From: Carnobacterium_B sp040274945
GTDB taxonomy: Bacteria; Bacillota; Bacilli; Lactobacillales; Carnobacteriaceae
Assembly: GCF_040274945.1 (NCBI RefSeq)
Contig: NZ_JBEMAR010000002.1
Coordinates: 62,001 to 126,000 of the forward strand
DNA: 64,000 nt
Reading direction: 5' to 3'
Positions within the stretch are counted from its first letter, which is position 1. Each line of letters starts with the position of its first letter. The notes under the pieces are model-generated. The model worked only from the letters and a program-made list of their open reading frames with translations. It did no database searches and was not told the DNA's origin. Position numbers and translations under genes: made by a program. This document shows, piece by piece, positions 43,367 to 52,470 of the stretch.

Positions 43367-43467
43367 TTTCTTTTCCCCCAATTTACGCAGTTGCGTTAGT
43401 TAATTTATATGACTTACTGAAGCTTTGTTTTATTAGAATATGCTAACAATAAGATGTATTAAGGATT

Positions 43468-43496
43468 AGTATAGAATATTCTGAATATTTAATCAA
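43468..43496 (-). promoter_or_regulatory. livJ: livJ promoter TTGATT-17-TATACT
   Basis: On the minus strand TTGATT (43496-43491) and TATACT (43473-43468) are 17 bases apart; the start would be near 43461, leaving a 95-base leader. Confidence 0.75.
43475..43489. promoter_or_regulatory. CodY-like box inside the livJ promoter spacer
   Basis: AATATTCTGAATATT matches the CodY consensus AATTTTCWGAAAATT at 13 of 15 positions and is a palindrome. It lies entirely between the -35 and -10, where binding would block RNA polymerase. CodY represses liv genes in other Firmicutes. Confidence 0.7.
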
Positions 43497-43635
43497 TAGA
43501 AATTCAAACTATTTTTTATTTATAATTTTATCTTTAGATTGAACGGTTTAATCTAAATTTGAAATCCTATTATCAAAGGGTCTGTATAATTCTATCCTAC
43601 CTAATAAGCATTCTCTAAACTAACATTGTAATGGT

Positions 43636-43665
43636 ACCCATTATTTCCTTAAGGGGATAATGGGT
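43636..43665. repeat. Isolated hairpin upstream of the livJ promoter
   Basis: ACCCATTATTTCC pairs with GGGGATAATGGGT (two G-T wobbles) around TTAA. It has no T-tract on either strand, so it does not look like a terminator. Apart from this, the livJ promoter and the terminator to its left, the 441-base gap 43367-43807 shows nothing. Confidence 0.55.
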
Positions 43666-43703
43666 TGGACAGTCCTTTTATACAGCTGTAAAAACACAAT
43701 AAA

Positions 43704-43765
43704 TAAAAAACCACAACTTTCTCAGAAAAGACTGGAAATTCCAGTTTTTTCTATGAAAGTTGCGG
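43704..43765 (-). terminator. Terminator of the ArAE/FUSC transporter gene
   Basis: On the minus strand CCGCAACTTTC pairs with GAAAGTTGTGG, and inside it ACTGGAA with TTCCAGT, followed by TTTTTT. About 40 bases past the stop. Confidence 0.85.
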
Positions 43766-43807
43766 TCTCTTAAGTTGGTGAGTTGACCAAATAAGGCTAA
43801 CCTTTAC

Positions 43808-44770
43808 TTACTCATTTTTTTGTTGTTCAAAAAATTCCTTTTTGATTTGGATGAACCGTGTAAAATCATTTAAAAGAATAAATAAAGCTGCGCGATTCTC
43901 AAACTCTTCTCTTGTTGAAGGCAGATCGCTATTTCTAAAATCATTTAACATAGATTGAATATCTTTTGTTAAATCTACTACTGGGTTACTTTCATGCAAC
44001 TGGTTCGCCGTTTGATCAAACAAACGTGCTAAAATCATATTTTGCTTTGTTGGTAAAGAACAGACACTTAAATCTATCGACATTTCTGCTAGTACTTTAA
44101 CTTGCTGTTGACGCATGTCAAAGTACTGAATCATATAGTCCTCATTTTGACTGAATAACTGGTTATTGGACTCTGTATAAGCCATTTTTTCTGCTTTTTT
44201 TAATTCCATGTGAAGTTCTTTTAATAAAAGTTCTACTTTTTCATTGGTGTGACCTTCTCTTAATATCGAATCAAAACTCATTAAAACCTGCTTCATCTTT
44301 TCTTCAATTTCATCTCTTAACTGCATTAATTGAGTTTCTTTTGAAGGCATATACAAATTAAATAAAATAGCGATTCCGGCTCCTATGATCATCAATGACA
44401 ACTCATTTGCAAGCCATCCAATAGAGGTACTTTGTTCCAGTAATAAATGAGAAACAAGTACAGAACATGGAGCGATCCCTACCTCTACCTTGAATTTATA
44501 GGCTAAAGGGATATAGATCAGGAGATACAATCCAAATACAATAGTGCTAAAGCCAAGTAATTGGAAAAGTATTGTTGCAACGCCTAATGCTAAAATTGTA
44601 GATCCTATTCGTTGAAGAGCAGTAGTAACAGAGGATTTTTTTGTATCTAATACGCTTAAGATTGCTACAACTCCGGCTGACACACTATATTCTAGTTGAA
44701 ATGCTTGAGCTATCAAAATCGCAATTGTCGTTGCGAACGCTATTTTTATTGCTCGTAAAGAGACGGTCAT
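43808..44770 (-). CDS. Aromatic acid exporter family protein (FUSC/ArAE_1 with C-terminal domain)
   Basis: A 320-residue protein: four to five hydrophobic helices in residues 1-140 (the YSVSAGVVAILSVLDTKKSS segment is typical of ArAE_1/DUF939), then a helical cytoplasmic domain (about 150-315, ArAE_1_C) rich in Glu, Lys and Gln. FUSC relatives export aromatic or fusaric acids; the Firmicute branch has no proven substrate. It is divergent from a shorter paralogue at 44928, with 157 bp between the starts, so the two may function together. Confidence 0.82.
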   Translation of the reverse strand: MTVSLRAIKIAFATTIAILIAQAFQLEYSVSAGVVAILSVLDTKKSSVTTALQRIGSTILALGVATILFQLLGFSTIVFGLYLLIYIPLAYKFKVEVGIAPCSVLVSHLLLEQSTSIGWLANELSLMIIGAGIAILFNLYMPSKETQLMQLRDEIEEKMKQVLMSFDSILREGHTNEKVELLLKELHMELKKAEKMAYTESNNQLFSQNEDYMIQYFDMRQQQVKVLAEMSIDLSVCSLPTKQNMILARLFDQTANQLHESNPVVDLTKDIQSMLNDFRNSDLPSTREEFENRAALFILLNDFTRFIQIKKEFFEQQKNE

Positions 44771-44927
44771 GCTGACACTCCTTTAATATAAAATCTACTT
44801 CCATCTTACCTCACTTATTTAAAATCTGAAAATTTTTCTTTGTATTTCATTCGTTTATCCTTATTATTAATAGTATACTGCACTAATAGATTAGTATAAT
44901 GATTTTTAAAGGAAGCGATGAGTACAG

Positions 44928-45431
44928 ATGGAGATTGGCAATTATCGAATAGGTATGCGTACACTGAAAACAGGTTTAGCTGTTGCAGCTTGTATTCTTT
45001 TGTTTCATTTACTTGATAGAGAACCTCCAATGATTGCTGCATTGGCAGCTGTTTTTGGTTTACGAGAAGATTGGCAAACCAGTTTAAAGTTCGGGAAAAC
45101 TAGAATATTTGGGAATTCTATTGGAGCTATTTTTGCTGCATGTTTAGTTTTGTTACAGCAATTCATTGGATGGCAATTTTTTATTGAATTGATTGGTGTC
45201 CCACTTGGTGTCATTTTGATTATTGTATTCTGCGATCGAATAAACTACAATGCTGGAATCATAGGAGCAAGTGCTGCATTTCTAATCATTTACTTTAGTA
45301 TACCAACTGATGAAACTGTTTTGTATGCTTTAGCAAGGGTTTTGGATACTTTTATTGGAACCTTCATTGCCATTATAGTTAATCGTCTAATACCTGGCGG
45401 GCCCAAGCCAGCTGATAAGCTGCAAGCCTGA
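44928..45431 (+). CDS. Short FUSC/ArAE_1 family membrane protein
   Basis: A 167-residue membrane protein consisting only of the ArAE_1-like transmembrane part: IGMRTLKTGLAVAACILLFHLLDREPPMIAALAAVFGLREDW matches the conserved first half, with about five helices and a short tail (IPGGPKPADKLQA). It lacks the C-terminal helical domain of its divergent neighbour. Whether it forms mixed assemblies with that protein is unknown. The ATG has GGAAG upstream. Confidence 0.8.
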   Translation: MEIGNYRIGMRTLKTGLAVAACILLFHLLDREPPMIAALAAVFGLREDWQTSLKFGKTRIFGNSIGAIFAACLVLLQQFIGWQFFIELIGVPLGVILIIVFCDRINYNAGIIGASAAFLIIYFSIPTDETVLYALARVLDTFIGTFIAIIVNRLIPGGPKPADKLQA

Positions 45432-45454
45432 AGCTTAAATTTACTTAATCTTGA

Positions 45455-45507
45455 AAAGTTGAAGAGGAGTCTGGTCTAGATGACTAGGTTCCTCTTCAAC
45501 TTTTTTA
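45455..45507 (+). terminator. Terminator of the short FUSC gene
   Basis: AAAAGTTGAAGAGGA pairs with TCCTCTTCAACTTTTTT around about 20 bases of imperfectly paired loop, 25 bases past the stop. Confidence 0.88.
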
Positions 45508-45514
45508 TTACTGA

Positions 45515-45752
45515 CTCTACTCAACATTCCGTCCCTTTTCTCGCTAGCAAATGTCCGATAGAATAGCTCTACTCGACATTTCTTCTCTCTTCTCACTAGC
45601 AAATGTCCGGTAAACTAGCTCTACTCAACATTCCTTCTCTTTTCTCAATAACAAATGTCCGATAGAATAGCTCTACTCGTCATTCCTTCTCTTTTCTCAC
45701 TAACAAATGTCCGGTAGAATAGCTCTACTCGACATTCCTAACTCATTTGCAG
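45515..45752. repeat. 52-bp tandem repeat array B (about 4.5 copies)
   Basis: CTCTACTC(G/A)ACATTCC recurs at 45515, 45567, 45619, 45671 and 45723, exactly 52 bases apart. The rest of the unit (TTCTCACTAACAAATGTCCGGTAGAATAG) aligns with the array A unit at many positions (AACAA-T-TCC--TAGA), so the two arrays share ancestry. As in A, the array lies between the terminators of two convergent genes and is followed by the shared tail. Confidence 0.95.
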
Positions 45753-45790
45753 GTATATTTAGAAGCGGGCCACTCTTTAAAAGAAAATTC

Positions 45791-45848
45791 AATATAGAAA
45801 ACTTTTCGGGACCGAAAAGTCTCCGATTCTAAATCATTAAATCAATAC
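45791..45848. repeat. Conserved tail of array B with an 8-bp hairpin
   Basis: AATATAGAAAA, hairpin ACTTTTCG-GGAC-CGAAAAGT (45801-45820), TCTCC-ATT and AAATCAATAC in the same order as after array A. The second stem pair is C-G here and T-A in A. Confidence 0.75.
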
Positions 45849-45904
45849 AAAAAAACTAAAGCATCCCACTCTTGAAATAACGAGCAAGAAGCTTTAGTTT
45901 TTTT
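45849..45904 (-). terminator. Terminator of the FtsX-type exporter operon
   Basis: AAAAAAACTAAAGC pairs with GCTTTAGTTTTTTT around a partly paired 28-base loop; a long T-run on both strands. About 35 bases past the permease stop. Confidence 0.88.
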
Positions 45905-45937
45905 ACAGAGCTAATTAGTGAACTCCGCATCCTTTTT

Positions 45938-48900
45938 TTAATCTACTGATTTTAGGGCTTCGATCATATCGACTTTTTTGAGTTTGTAATGCATCGCGAT
46001 CATAACGATTCCGGAGAATATCAGAGTAATGATTCCTGAGTAAAGATAACTCAGTGGTTGAATGGTTGGACTAAACATTAAAAGATCGACTTCTGCAGTA
46101 TCTAATACAAAACTGTGCAGCAAGACCCCTAAAAATGAGCCAACAACGATTCCCATTAAAGTAAGAATAATATTCTCCCGATAAATATACATAGTAACTT
46201 CTTTATCGAAAAATCCTAAAACTTTGATGGTTGATAATTCTCGCTCGCGTTCAGAAACATTGATATTGGTTAAGTTGTACAACACTACAAAAGCCAATAG
46301 ACCAGCTGAAATAATCAATACAAGTGTAACGATTCCTAGACTACCCATCGTTTCTTCAAATGATTTACTAACATCGCTAACAAAATTAACCGATAGTACA
46401 CTTGGCTGCTCAGTTAGAGAAGAACCTAAAGTTTCTTCATCGATATTTCCGTCACTATAATTCAATAGTTCTGTTGTATACTCTGGTGCTTTTCCAAAGG
46501 TCGTTTCAAAATAATCTTTATTCATATACACATAATGACCAGTGTAGTTTTCCACAATTTCATTTATAACGACTTCTACATCATTATTGTCTGAATCAGT
46601 TAAAGTTAAGGTATCTCCTTTTTCGACGTCTATTAAATCAGCTAACTTTTCACTGATAATAGTCCCATCTTCAGGTAAGGAATAGGTTTGACCAGAAGAA
46701 CGGTCATTTAGGAGAACATAATTTTCAAGGTTTTCAGTCGTTTCAGGTACAAATACCGTTACGGTTTGTGTATTGACACCTTCCACATCAACTGTGTAAC
46801 TTTCTTGACTAACTTTTAAAGATTCTTGAACAGCAGGTTCTTTTGCTAATTCTTCATCATATTCATCTTTTTCAGCATCACTCGAATCCGTATTTAAGGC
46901 AACAATTGCATCGTATTTCATAATCTTGCCATATTGAAGACCAGCTACATCTGAAATTGAATCCGAGATACCAAATCCAGTTAAAATCAAGGCCGTACAT
47001 CCTGCGACTCCAAGAACCGTCATTAACATACGTTGTTTGTATCGGAAAAGATTCCTGGCAGTTACTTTTTGGATAAAGCCAAATTTAGACCAAATGAATG
47101 GCATGCGTTCTAACAAAATACGTTTCCCTACTTTAGGTGCTTTAGGACGCATCAACGTAGACGGTGTACTCTGTAAAGCTACTCGTACTGCAAGATACGC
47201 TGACATGACTGTACACAGTAATGCCACTGCAAAGGAAATTACACCATAACTTATATAGTACGTTATTCTAACAGCTGGCAAATTGTACATTGAACCATAG
47301 GCATTAAAGATGACATTAGGAAATACTTGATACCCAATAGCTAAACCAATGATGGTTCCTAGAATACTTGCTACCGAGGCATAAACTAAAAACTTCTTAG
47401 AGATATCCCAATTTGAATACCCAAGTGCTTTTAACGTTCCAATTTGTAATCGCTCTTCTTCTACCATACGAGTCATAGTGGTTAAACAAACTAGTGCAGC
47501 GATTAGGAAAAAGAAGACCGGAAATACTTGTGCAATTGCTGAGATGCGGTCTGCATTGTCGCTAAACTCGCTATATCCTGGATTTGTTGAGCGATCCAGT
47601 ACATAGTATTCAGGCATCTCTAATTCTTCCAATTCTTTTTTAGCATCTGCTAGTTCTGCTTCACCATTTGCAATTTCTTTTTCAGCATCTGCTGACTCTT
47701 TTTCAAATTCAGCTAGCGCTGTTTCATAATCAGCTTGCCCGGATTCTAATTTTTCAAGAGCTGCAGCTAGTTCTGCTTCACCATTTGCTTTTTCCTGATT
47801 TAATTGCTCTTGAGCTTCAGCTAATTGAACTTCTCCATCAGCAAGCGTTGTTTTTGCAGCTTCGATATCAGCAAACCCTTGAGCGAGATTTTGCTCATTA
47901 GCTGTTAATTCAGCATCTGCTGCACTTAATTGTGCCCGTGTTTCTTCAAGATTAGTGGCCACTCCATCTATTGCTGCTGAAACCGTGCTGTTTGGAACAA
48001 CTCCGGCAAAGTAACCTGTAAAGGCTTCTGCAAGCGAAGGATCAACAGCAGTGGCTGCTTGAATGATGCTCGTTTGAGTTTCAACCGGCACACTTTCAAT
48101 TGGAACCGCTAAAACAGCTCTAGCATTTTCAACAAATGTTTCTCCATTGGCTAAAGATTGCTCTGCAGTTACTTTTTGGGCTTCAAAATTATTTCGAGCA
48201 TCAATGAGCTGGGTTTGTGCTGTTTGCAAGTCAGCTTCATTTGCAGCTAATTCTGCTTTTCCTGTTTCTAATTCTTGTCGTTTTTGATCGATAGTAGCTT
48301 GAGCATCAGCAGTTTGAGTTTCCAAAGCAGCTAACCCCTCATTGTAATCTGCTTGACCTTGATCCAATGTAGCTTTGGCATCCTCTAATTGTTTTTGACC
48401 ATCAGCTAATTGTTTTTTAGCATCCTCAATTTCAGCTTGACCGTCATCAATCTCAATTTGAGCTTCAGAACGAATTTCGGTTAATCGTTCTTCTGGTCTT
48501 TTTTCGACCAATTTTTCGATTTGCTCTATTTGTTCCTCAACATTATCCTCATACTCTGGCGAATAAGAAATAAGTGAATCATTTTCTTCAAAGGATAAAT
48601 ACGCTTCTGTATAAAATTCTGATGTGAAATCTTCTTCAGGAATAATAGCAAATCCATCTACTGTTCCTTTACCAACCGTGCTTGGTCCTCTTGAAGAATT
48701 TTCAATGTATTGTGGTGTGTCTACAAAACCAACCACTTCAAATGTTGTCGTTGCAAAAGTATCTTCTAAATTAGTGTCTTCACTTTCTGATGAAAGAGTA
48801 ATTGTATCACCGATAGTATATTCATCCGTCATTTTACTGTTATTATCTAACGCAATTTCGCCAGTTTTCTCTGGCAAACGACCTGAAGCTACCACATAGT

Positions 48901-49249
48901 TATTTTGGCTAACTTTTTTATTTAAAGGATAAGACATGATTTTAGTAACCAGACTACTATCCTTTAAAATCGCATCTTGACTGTAGCTCATGGCTACATC
49001 TGCGCCTTCAATGCTTTCCAAAAGTGTTTTGTCATCATCGTTAAGTCCATAAGTGGATAACACTTTGGTATCCATCAAATTTGTCTCTTTATAATAATGA
49101 TCTGCGGTATCAATCATATCCGGCCCAGTTGCTTTAATACCAGCAAAAAAAGCTACTCCTAGTGTAATAATAGCAAAGATAGATAAAAATCGTGTTTTTG
49201 ATTTTCCCATTTCTTTAAATATATCTTTCCACAGTGCTTTCTTTTTCAA
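45938..49249 (-). CDS. FtsX-type ABC transporter permease with a long extracellular coiled coil
   Basis: A 1103-residue permease: helix at about 20-40, a large extracellular part (about 45-590), then three helices with the FtsX motif (VEEERLQIGTLKALGYSNWDISKK), a helix near 755, a second extracellular domain, and a second FtsX core (SERERELSTIKVLGFFDKEV) with three helices. Residues about 250-565 form a coiled coil rich in Ala, Glu and Gln, with repeated LADGQKQLEDAK-like units. It is a fused double-FtsX MacB-like transporter; the coiled coil probably reaches into the wall. Co-transcribed with its ATPase (13 bases). Substrate unknown; export of lipids or peptides, or mechanical signalling, are possible. 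Confidence 0.88.
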   Translation of the reverse strand: MKKKALWKDIFKEMGKSKTRFLSIFAIITLGVAFFAGIKATGPDMIDTADHYYKETNLMDTKVLSTYGLNDDDKTLLESIEGADVAMSYSQDAILKDSSLVTKIMSYPLNKKVSQNNYVVASGRLPEKTGEIALDNNSKMTDEYTIGDTITLSSESEDTNLEDTFATTTFEVVGFVDTPQYIENSSRGPSTVGKGTVDGFAIIPEEDFTSEFYTEAYLSFEENDSLISYSPEYEDNVEEQIEQIEKLVEKRPEERLTEIRSEAQIEIDDGQAEIEDAKKQLADGQKQLEDAKATLDQGQADYNEGLAALETQTADAQATIDQKRQELETGKAELAANEADLQTAQTQLIDARNNFEAQKVTAEQSLANGETFVENARAVLAVPIESVPVETQTSIIQAATAVDPSLAEAFTGYFAGVVPNSTVSAAIDGVATNLEETRAQLSAADAELTANEQNLAQGFADIEAAKTTLADGEVQLAEAQEQLNQEKANGEAELAAALEKLESGQADYETALAEFEKESADAEKEIANGEAELADAKKELEELEMPEYYVLDRSTNPGYSEFSDNADRISAIAQVFPVFFFLIAALVCLTTMTRMVEEERLQIGTLKALGYSNWDISKKFLVYASVASILGTIIGLAIGYQVFPNVIFNAYGSMYNLPAVRITYYISYGVISFAVALLCTVMSAYLAVRVALQSTPSTLMRPKAPKVGKRILLERMPFIWSKFGFIQKVTARNLFRYKQRMLMTVLGVAGCTALILTGFGISDSISDVAGLQYGKIMKYDAIVALNTDSSDAEKDEYDEELAKEPAVQESLKVSQESYTVDVEGVNTQTVTVFVPETTENLENYVLLNDRSSGQTYSLPEDGTIISEKLADLIDVEKGDTLTLTDSDNNDVEVVINEIVENYTGHYVYMNKDYFETTFGKAPEYTTELLNYSDGNIDEETLGSSLTEQPSVLSVNFVSDVSKSFEETMGSLGIVTLVLIISAGLLAFVVLYNLTNINVSERERELSTIKVLGFFDKEVTMYIYRENIILTLMGIVVGSFLGVLLHSFVLDTAEVDLLMFSPTIQPLSYLYSGIITLIFSGIVMIAMHYKLKKVDMIEALKSVD

Positions 49250-49262
49250 TTTTCTCCACCCC

Positions 49263-49964
49263 TTACCATTCGATATCAGCTACGGACATAGGGTTGTCAT
49301 TCATGGTCACACTACGTACTTTTGCATTGTTTATTTCAATCATTCGATTAGCCATTGGAGCTATTGCTTTATTATGTGTAATGACAATCACTGTTGTACC
49401 AGTTTTTTTACAGGTATCTTGCAAGATTTTTAATACTTGTTTTCCAGTTTCATAATCTAATGCTCCAGTTGGTTCGTCACATAAAAGAAGTTTGGGCTGT
49501 TTAGCTAGAGCTCTAGCAATAGCTACCCGTTGTTGTTCTCCACCAGATAGTTGTGCTGGGAAATTGTTTAACCGATGCCCTAATCCAACATCTTCTAACA
49601 CTTTTTTTGCGTCCAATGCTTTGTTGGAGATCTCAGATGCTAATTCCACATTTTCAATAGCCGTTAAGTTTGGCACTAAGTTATAAAATTGAAAAACAAA
49701 TCCTACATCGTCTCGACGGTATTGCGTAAGTTGTTTTGTATTAAACTTAGCAATATCTGTTCCATCAACAAGAATCTGACCTTCATCTGCTGAATCCATT
49801 CCGCCTAAAATATTTAGGACTGTTGATTTTCCTGCACCACTTGGTCCAACAATAACTGCAAATTCTCCTTGCTCAATTTCAAAAGAGATGCCATCATTTG
49901 CGGCAATAACTGTTTCACCCATTTTATAGCGTTTAAATTCATTTTTTATCTCTACAAAAGACAT
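49263..49964 (-). CDS. ABC transporter ATP-binding protein (MacB/LolD type)
   Basis: ATPase partner of the FtsX-type permease, 233 residues. Walker A GPSGAGKST (about 39-47), Q-loop VFQFYNLVPNLTAIENV, signature QLSGGEQQRVAIARAL, Walker B LLLCDEPTGALD and the H-loop VIVITHN are all intact. The ATG at 49964 follows AAGGTG by 5 bases; the open frame to 49985 starts with a TTG and is not used. Confidence 0.94.
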   Translation of the reverse strand: MSFVEIKNEFKRYKMGETVIAANDGISFEIEQGEFAVIVGPSGAGKSTVLNILGGMDSADEGQILVDGTDIAKFNTKQLTQYRRDDVGFVFQFYNLVPNLTAIENVELASEISNKALDAKKVLEDVGLGHRLNNFPAQLSGGEQQRVAIARALAKQPKLLLCDEPTGALDYETGKQVLKILQDTCKKTGTTVIVITHNKAIAPMANRMIEINNAKVRSVTMNDNPMSVADIEW

Positions 49965-50145
49965 ATTTGCACCTTCATTTCTCAAAATTTTACTTTACAA
50001 GTGCCGTATGAAGCAAATAAAAAATAACTATCACAAACACTCAATTCATACAATTTTACAGTAATTGATTGGAAATTACTAGAATAAATACCTTGAATAA
50101 ATGAGTAATATGAATAGCATCTTTTCTCTTTTATTCCTACAAATA

Positions 50146-50188
50146 CAAAAAGACGCTCGTCCCTTTTTAGGAACGAGCGTCTTTTTTA
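50146..50188 (-). terminator. Terminator of the amino-acid permease gene
   Basis: AAAAAGACGCTCGT pairs with ACGAGCGTCTTTTTT around a 12-base loop just past the stop codon. Strong in both directions. Confidence 0.93.
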
Positions 50189-50197
50189 CTACCTATT

Positions 50198-51580
50198 TCA
50201 TTCCTTTTGATTGAGTTCGCTGTGTTTGTAACCATAAATAAAGTAGATAACTACTCCCATAGCTAACCAAATAAGGAACGCGATCCAAACAGATAATGAT
50301 AATTGAACCATCAAGTACACACACACGATTACAGAAACAATCGGAAAAATGGGTACAAAAGGTACTTTAAATTCGCCTTCTTTTGGTTCTCCAAAGTCTT
50401 TGCGTAATTTAATAATTCCTATTGCAATAATCACAAAAATCAGTAAGGTTACGATATTTGTTAGTTCTGCTAATTTATTTAGTGGAACTACCCCAGCTAA
50501 TATAGCTGACAGCAAACCAACTACTTGTGTTGCAAATTTAGGACTTTTTGTCTTTGGATCAACTTGACTCAATTTTTTAGGAAGTAAACCATCTCTTCCA
50601 ATCGCATAGATCAAACGTCCTAATCCATAAGTCATCGAAATCAGTACTGTTAATAAGGTTAAGATTGCTCCTACAGAGATAATACCGGCAATGAAATCTT
50701 GTCCGATAAACCGTATGGCAAAAGCTACTGGATCTTTGATGTCTAACTGTGCGTAAGGAACGATTCCAGTTAATACGAGTGTCACTATGATATACAATAT
50801 CGTTGCAATTCCAAGTGAACCGATAATTCCTCTTGGAACGTCTCTACGCGGATTCTTTGTTTCTTCCGCAGCAGTACTCACTGCGTCAAACCCTAAGAAA
50901 GCAAAGAAAACGACAGCTGCTCCTGAAACGACACCATTTAATCCGAAGGGAGCAAATGGCGTCCAATTTTCTGGTTTAACATAAAAAATACCTACTCCAA
51001 TAAATAAAGCAATCAAACCAAATTTTATAAACACCATGATATTGTTTAACCGTAATGCTTTTTTAGCACCTTGGATCACAACATACGTTACAGCGAATGT
51101 AATCAATACTGCGATTACATCCACGTAAGCCCCAGTCTCCGCGTTATAAGAAGAACGCAATGCAACCGGTAGCCCCAAACCAAGACCCTCTAAAAATCCG
51201 TTCATATATCCTGACCAACCTGAAGCTACAGAAGCATTTGCCAATAGATATTCACAGATCATCAGCCAACCGATCAACCAGCCGATCAATTCACCAAAAA
51301 CAGTATAAGCATAAGAATATGCTCCTCCTGAAACGGGAATTCGAGAAGCAAATTCTGCATAACACAAAGCGGATAAAATACATGAAAAAGCTGCAATAAT
51401 AAACGATAAAATCAATGCCGGTCCGGCTGTTAGTGCAGCAGCCGTTCCAGTAATCACAAAAATACCAGTCCCAACAATTGCTCCTAAACCTAGTAAGATT
51501 AAATCCATAGTTTTTAATTCTCTTTTTAAATTAGATGGCCTCTCAGTTGTTTCTAACGGCTTCTTTCTAAGGTAATTCAT
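50198..51580 (-). CDS. APC family amino-acid permease (cationic amino acid transporter type)
   Basis: A 460-residue, 12-helix transporter of the amino acid-polyamine-organocation superfamily. LILLGLGAIVGTGIFVITGTAA (helix 1) and FFAFLGFDAVSTAAEETKNPRRDVPRGI (helix 6 region) are typical of the YfnA/CAT branch, which takes up branched-chain, cationic or neutral amino acids by proton symport. Substrate not assignable. Monocistronic with a strong terminator; no T-box or CodY-like box noticed upstream. Confidence 0.9.
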   Translation of the reverse strand: MNYLRKKPLETTERPSNLKRELKTMDLILLGLGAIVGTGIFVITGTAAALTAGPALILSFIIAAFSCILSALCYAEFASRIPVSGGAYSYAYTVFGELIGWLIGWLMICEYLLANASVASGWSGYMNGFLEGLGLGLPVALRSSYNAETGAYVDVIAVLITFAVTYVVIQGAKKALRLNNIMVFIKFGLIALFIGVGIFYVKPENWTPFAPFGLNGVVSGAAVVFFAFLGFDAVSTAAEETKNPRRDVPRGIIGSLGIATILYIIVTLVLTGIVPYAQLDIKDPVAFAIRFIGQDFIAGIISVGAILTLLTVLISMTYGLGRLIYAIGRDGLLPKKLSQVDPKTKSPKFATQVVGLLSAILAGVVPLNKLAELTNIVTLLIFVIIAIGIIKLRKDFGEPKEGEFKVPFVPIFPIVSVIVCVYLMVQLSLSVWIAFLIWLAMGVVIYFIYGYKHSELNQKE

Positions 51581-51612
51581 TTTAATACCACCAATCTATT
51601 GATTAAATTCAT

Positions 51613-52470
51613 TTAGGATTTAACGTAACCTAATAAAACACCACCAACAATAACTAAAATACAGCCAAGTAAGATATAGCGAAATTCTCTTTTTGTTTTC
51701 GTTTCTCCTAAGAACCAAATACTTCCTAACGTTGAAATGATAATCCCTGTTTGTGAAAGTGAGAAACTAATAGCCAAACCAATTTTTTCCATTGAGATCA
51801 ACATAAAGACATTTCCTAACGCCCATAACAAACCTGTCAAAATATTACGTAATGTGTACTGGCTCTTTATCTCTTGCTTCATTGAGAACAATAATGAACC
51901 AACTAGCATACCTACAGCTTGTGGTAAAATAACAGCCATTGCATCGACGCCTGCAGCATTAATGGTTATTGTATATAATCCATATCCAAGTGTAGAAAAA
52001 AGTAATGCTCTTGCTCCAGATTTTTTTTGTCCTTTAGAATCATCTTTTGTTTCTTTTGTATCTGAAACAGTGGTAAATGTTACACCAAAAATCAAAACAA
52101 TAATAGCAATAATTCCCAGAATAATATCTCTAGTACTTGTCCATTCTCTAAACAATAGTACTCCCGCAAGTGTATTGACAATCAATTGCAATCCTGTTGA
52201 AATAGGCAAAGTATTGGATACTCCAATAAACTTCATACTTTGGAACTGTTGCATTTGTCCTAATGACCATAAAGCTCCTGACAATAATCCTACTAAAATA
52301 ATTTTCATATCAATTGTTGGTTGATAAACAAAGTAAACACCTATTGCAAAAAGAACGGCTCCAGCTGACATTCCTACTGTCTGTTGATATGAGTTTCCAC
52401 CTAATTTATTGCTCACTAACCCAATGCTGCCCCAAGCTATGGCAGGTATTAGTGCAATTAAAATTTCCAT
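51613..52470 (-). CDS. GlcU/RbsU-type sugar transporter (GRP family)
   Basis: A 285-residue protein of about ten helices in the glucose/ribose permease family, which imports glucose or ribose by proton symport without phosphorylation. The N-terminus MEILIALIPAIAWGSIGLVSNKLGG and the second-repeat motif LFSTLGYGLYT are typical. I start at the ATG at 52470, where family members begin; an ATG at 52479 and a TTG at 52491 are in frame but sit on or before the AAGGAAG site. No sugar kinase gene is adjacent. Confidence 0.85.
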   Translation of the reverse strand: MEILIALIPAIAWGSIGLVSNKLGGNSYQQTVGMSAGAVLFAIGVYFVYQPTIDMKIILVGLLSGALWSLGQMQQFQSMKFIGVSNTLPISTGLQLIVNTLAGVLLFREWTSTRDIILGIIAIIVLIFGVTFTTVSDTKETKDDSKGQKKSGARALLFSTLGYGLYTITINAAGVDAMAVILPQAVGMLVGSLLFSMKQEIKSQYTLRNILTGLLWALGNVFMLISMEKIGLAISFSLSQTGIIISTLGSIWFLGETKTKREFRYILLGCILVIVGGVLLGYVKS

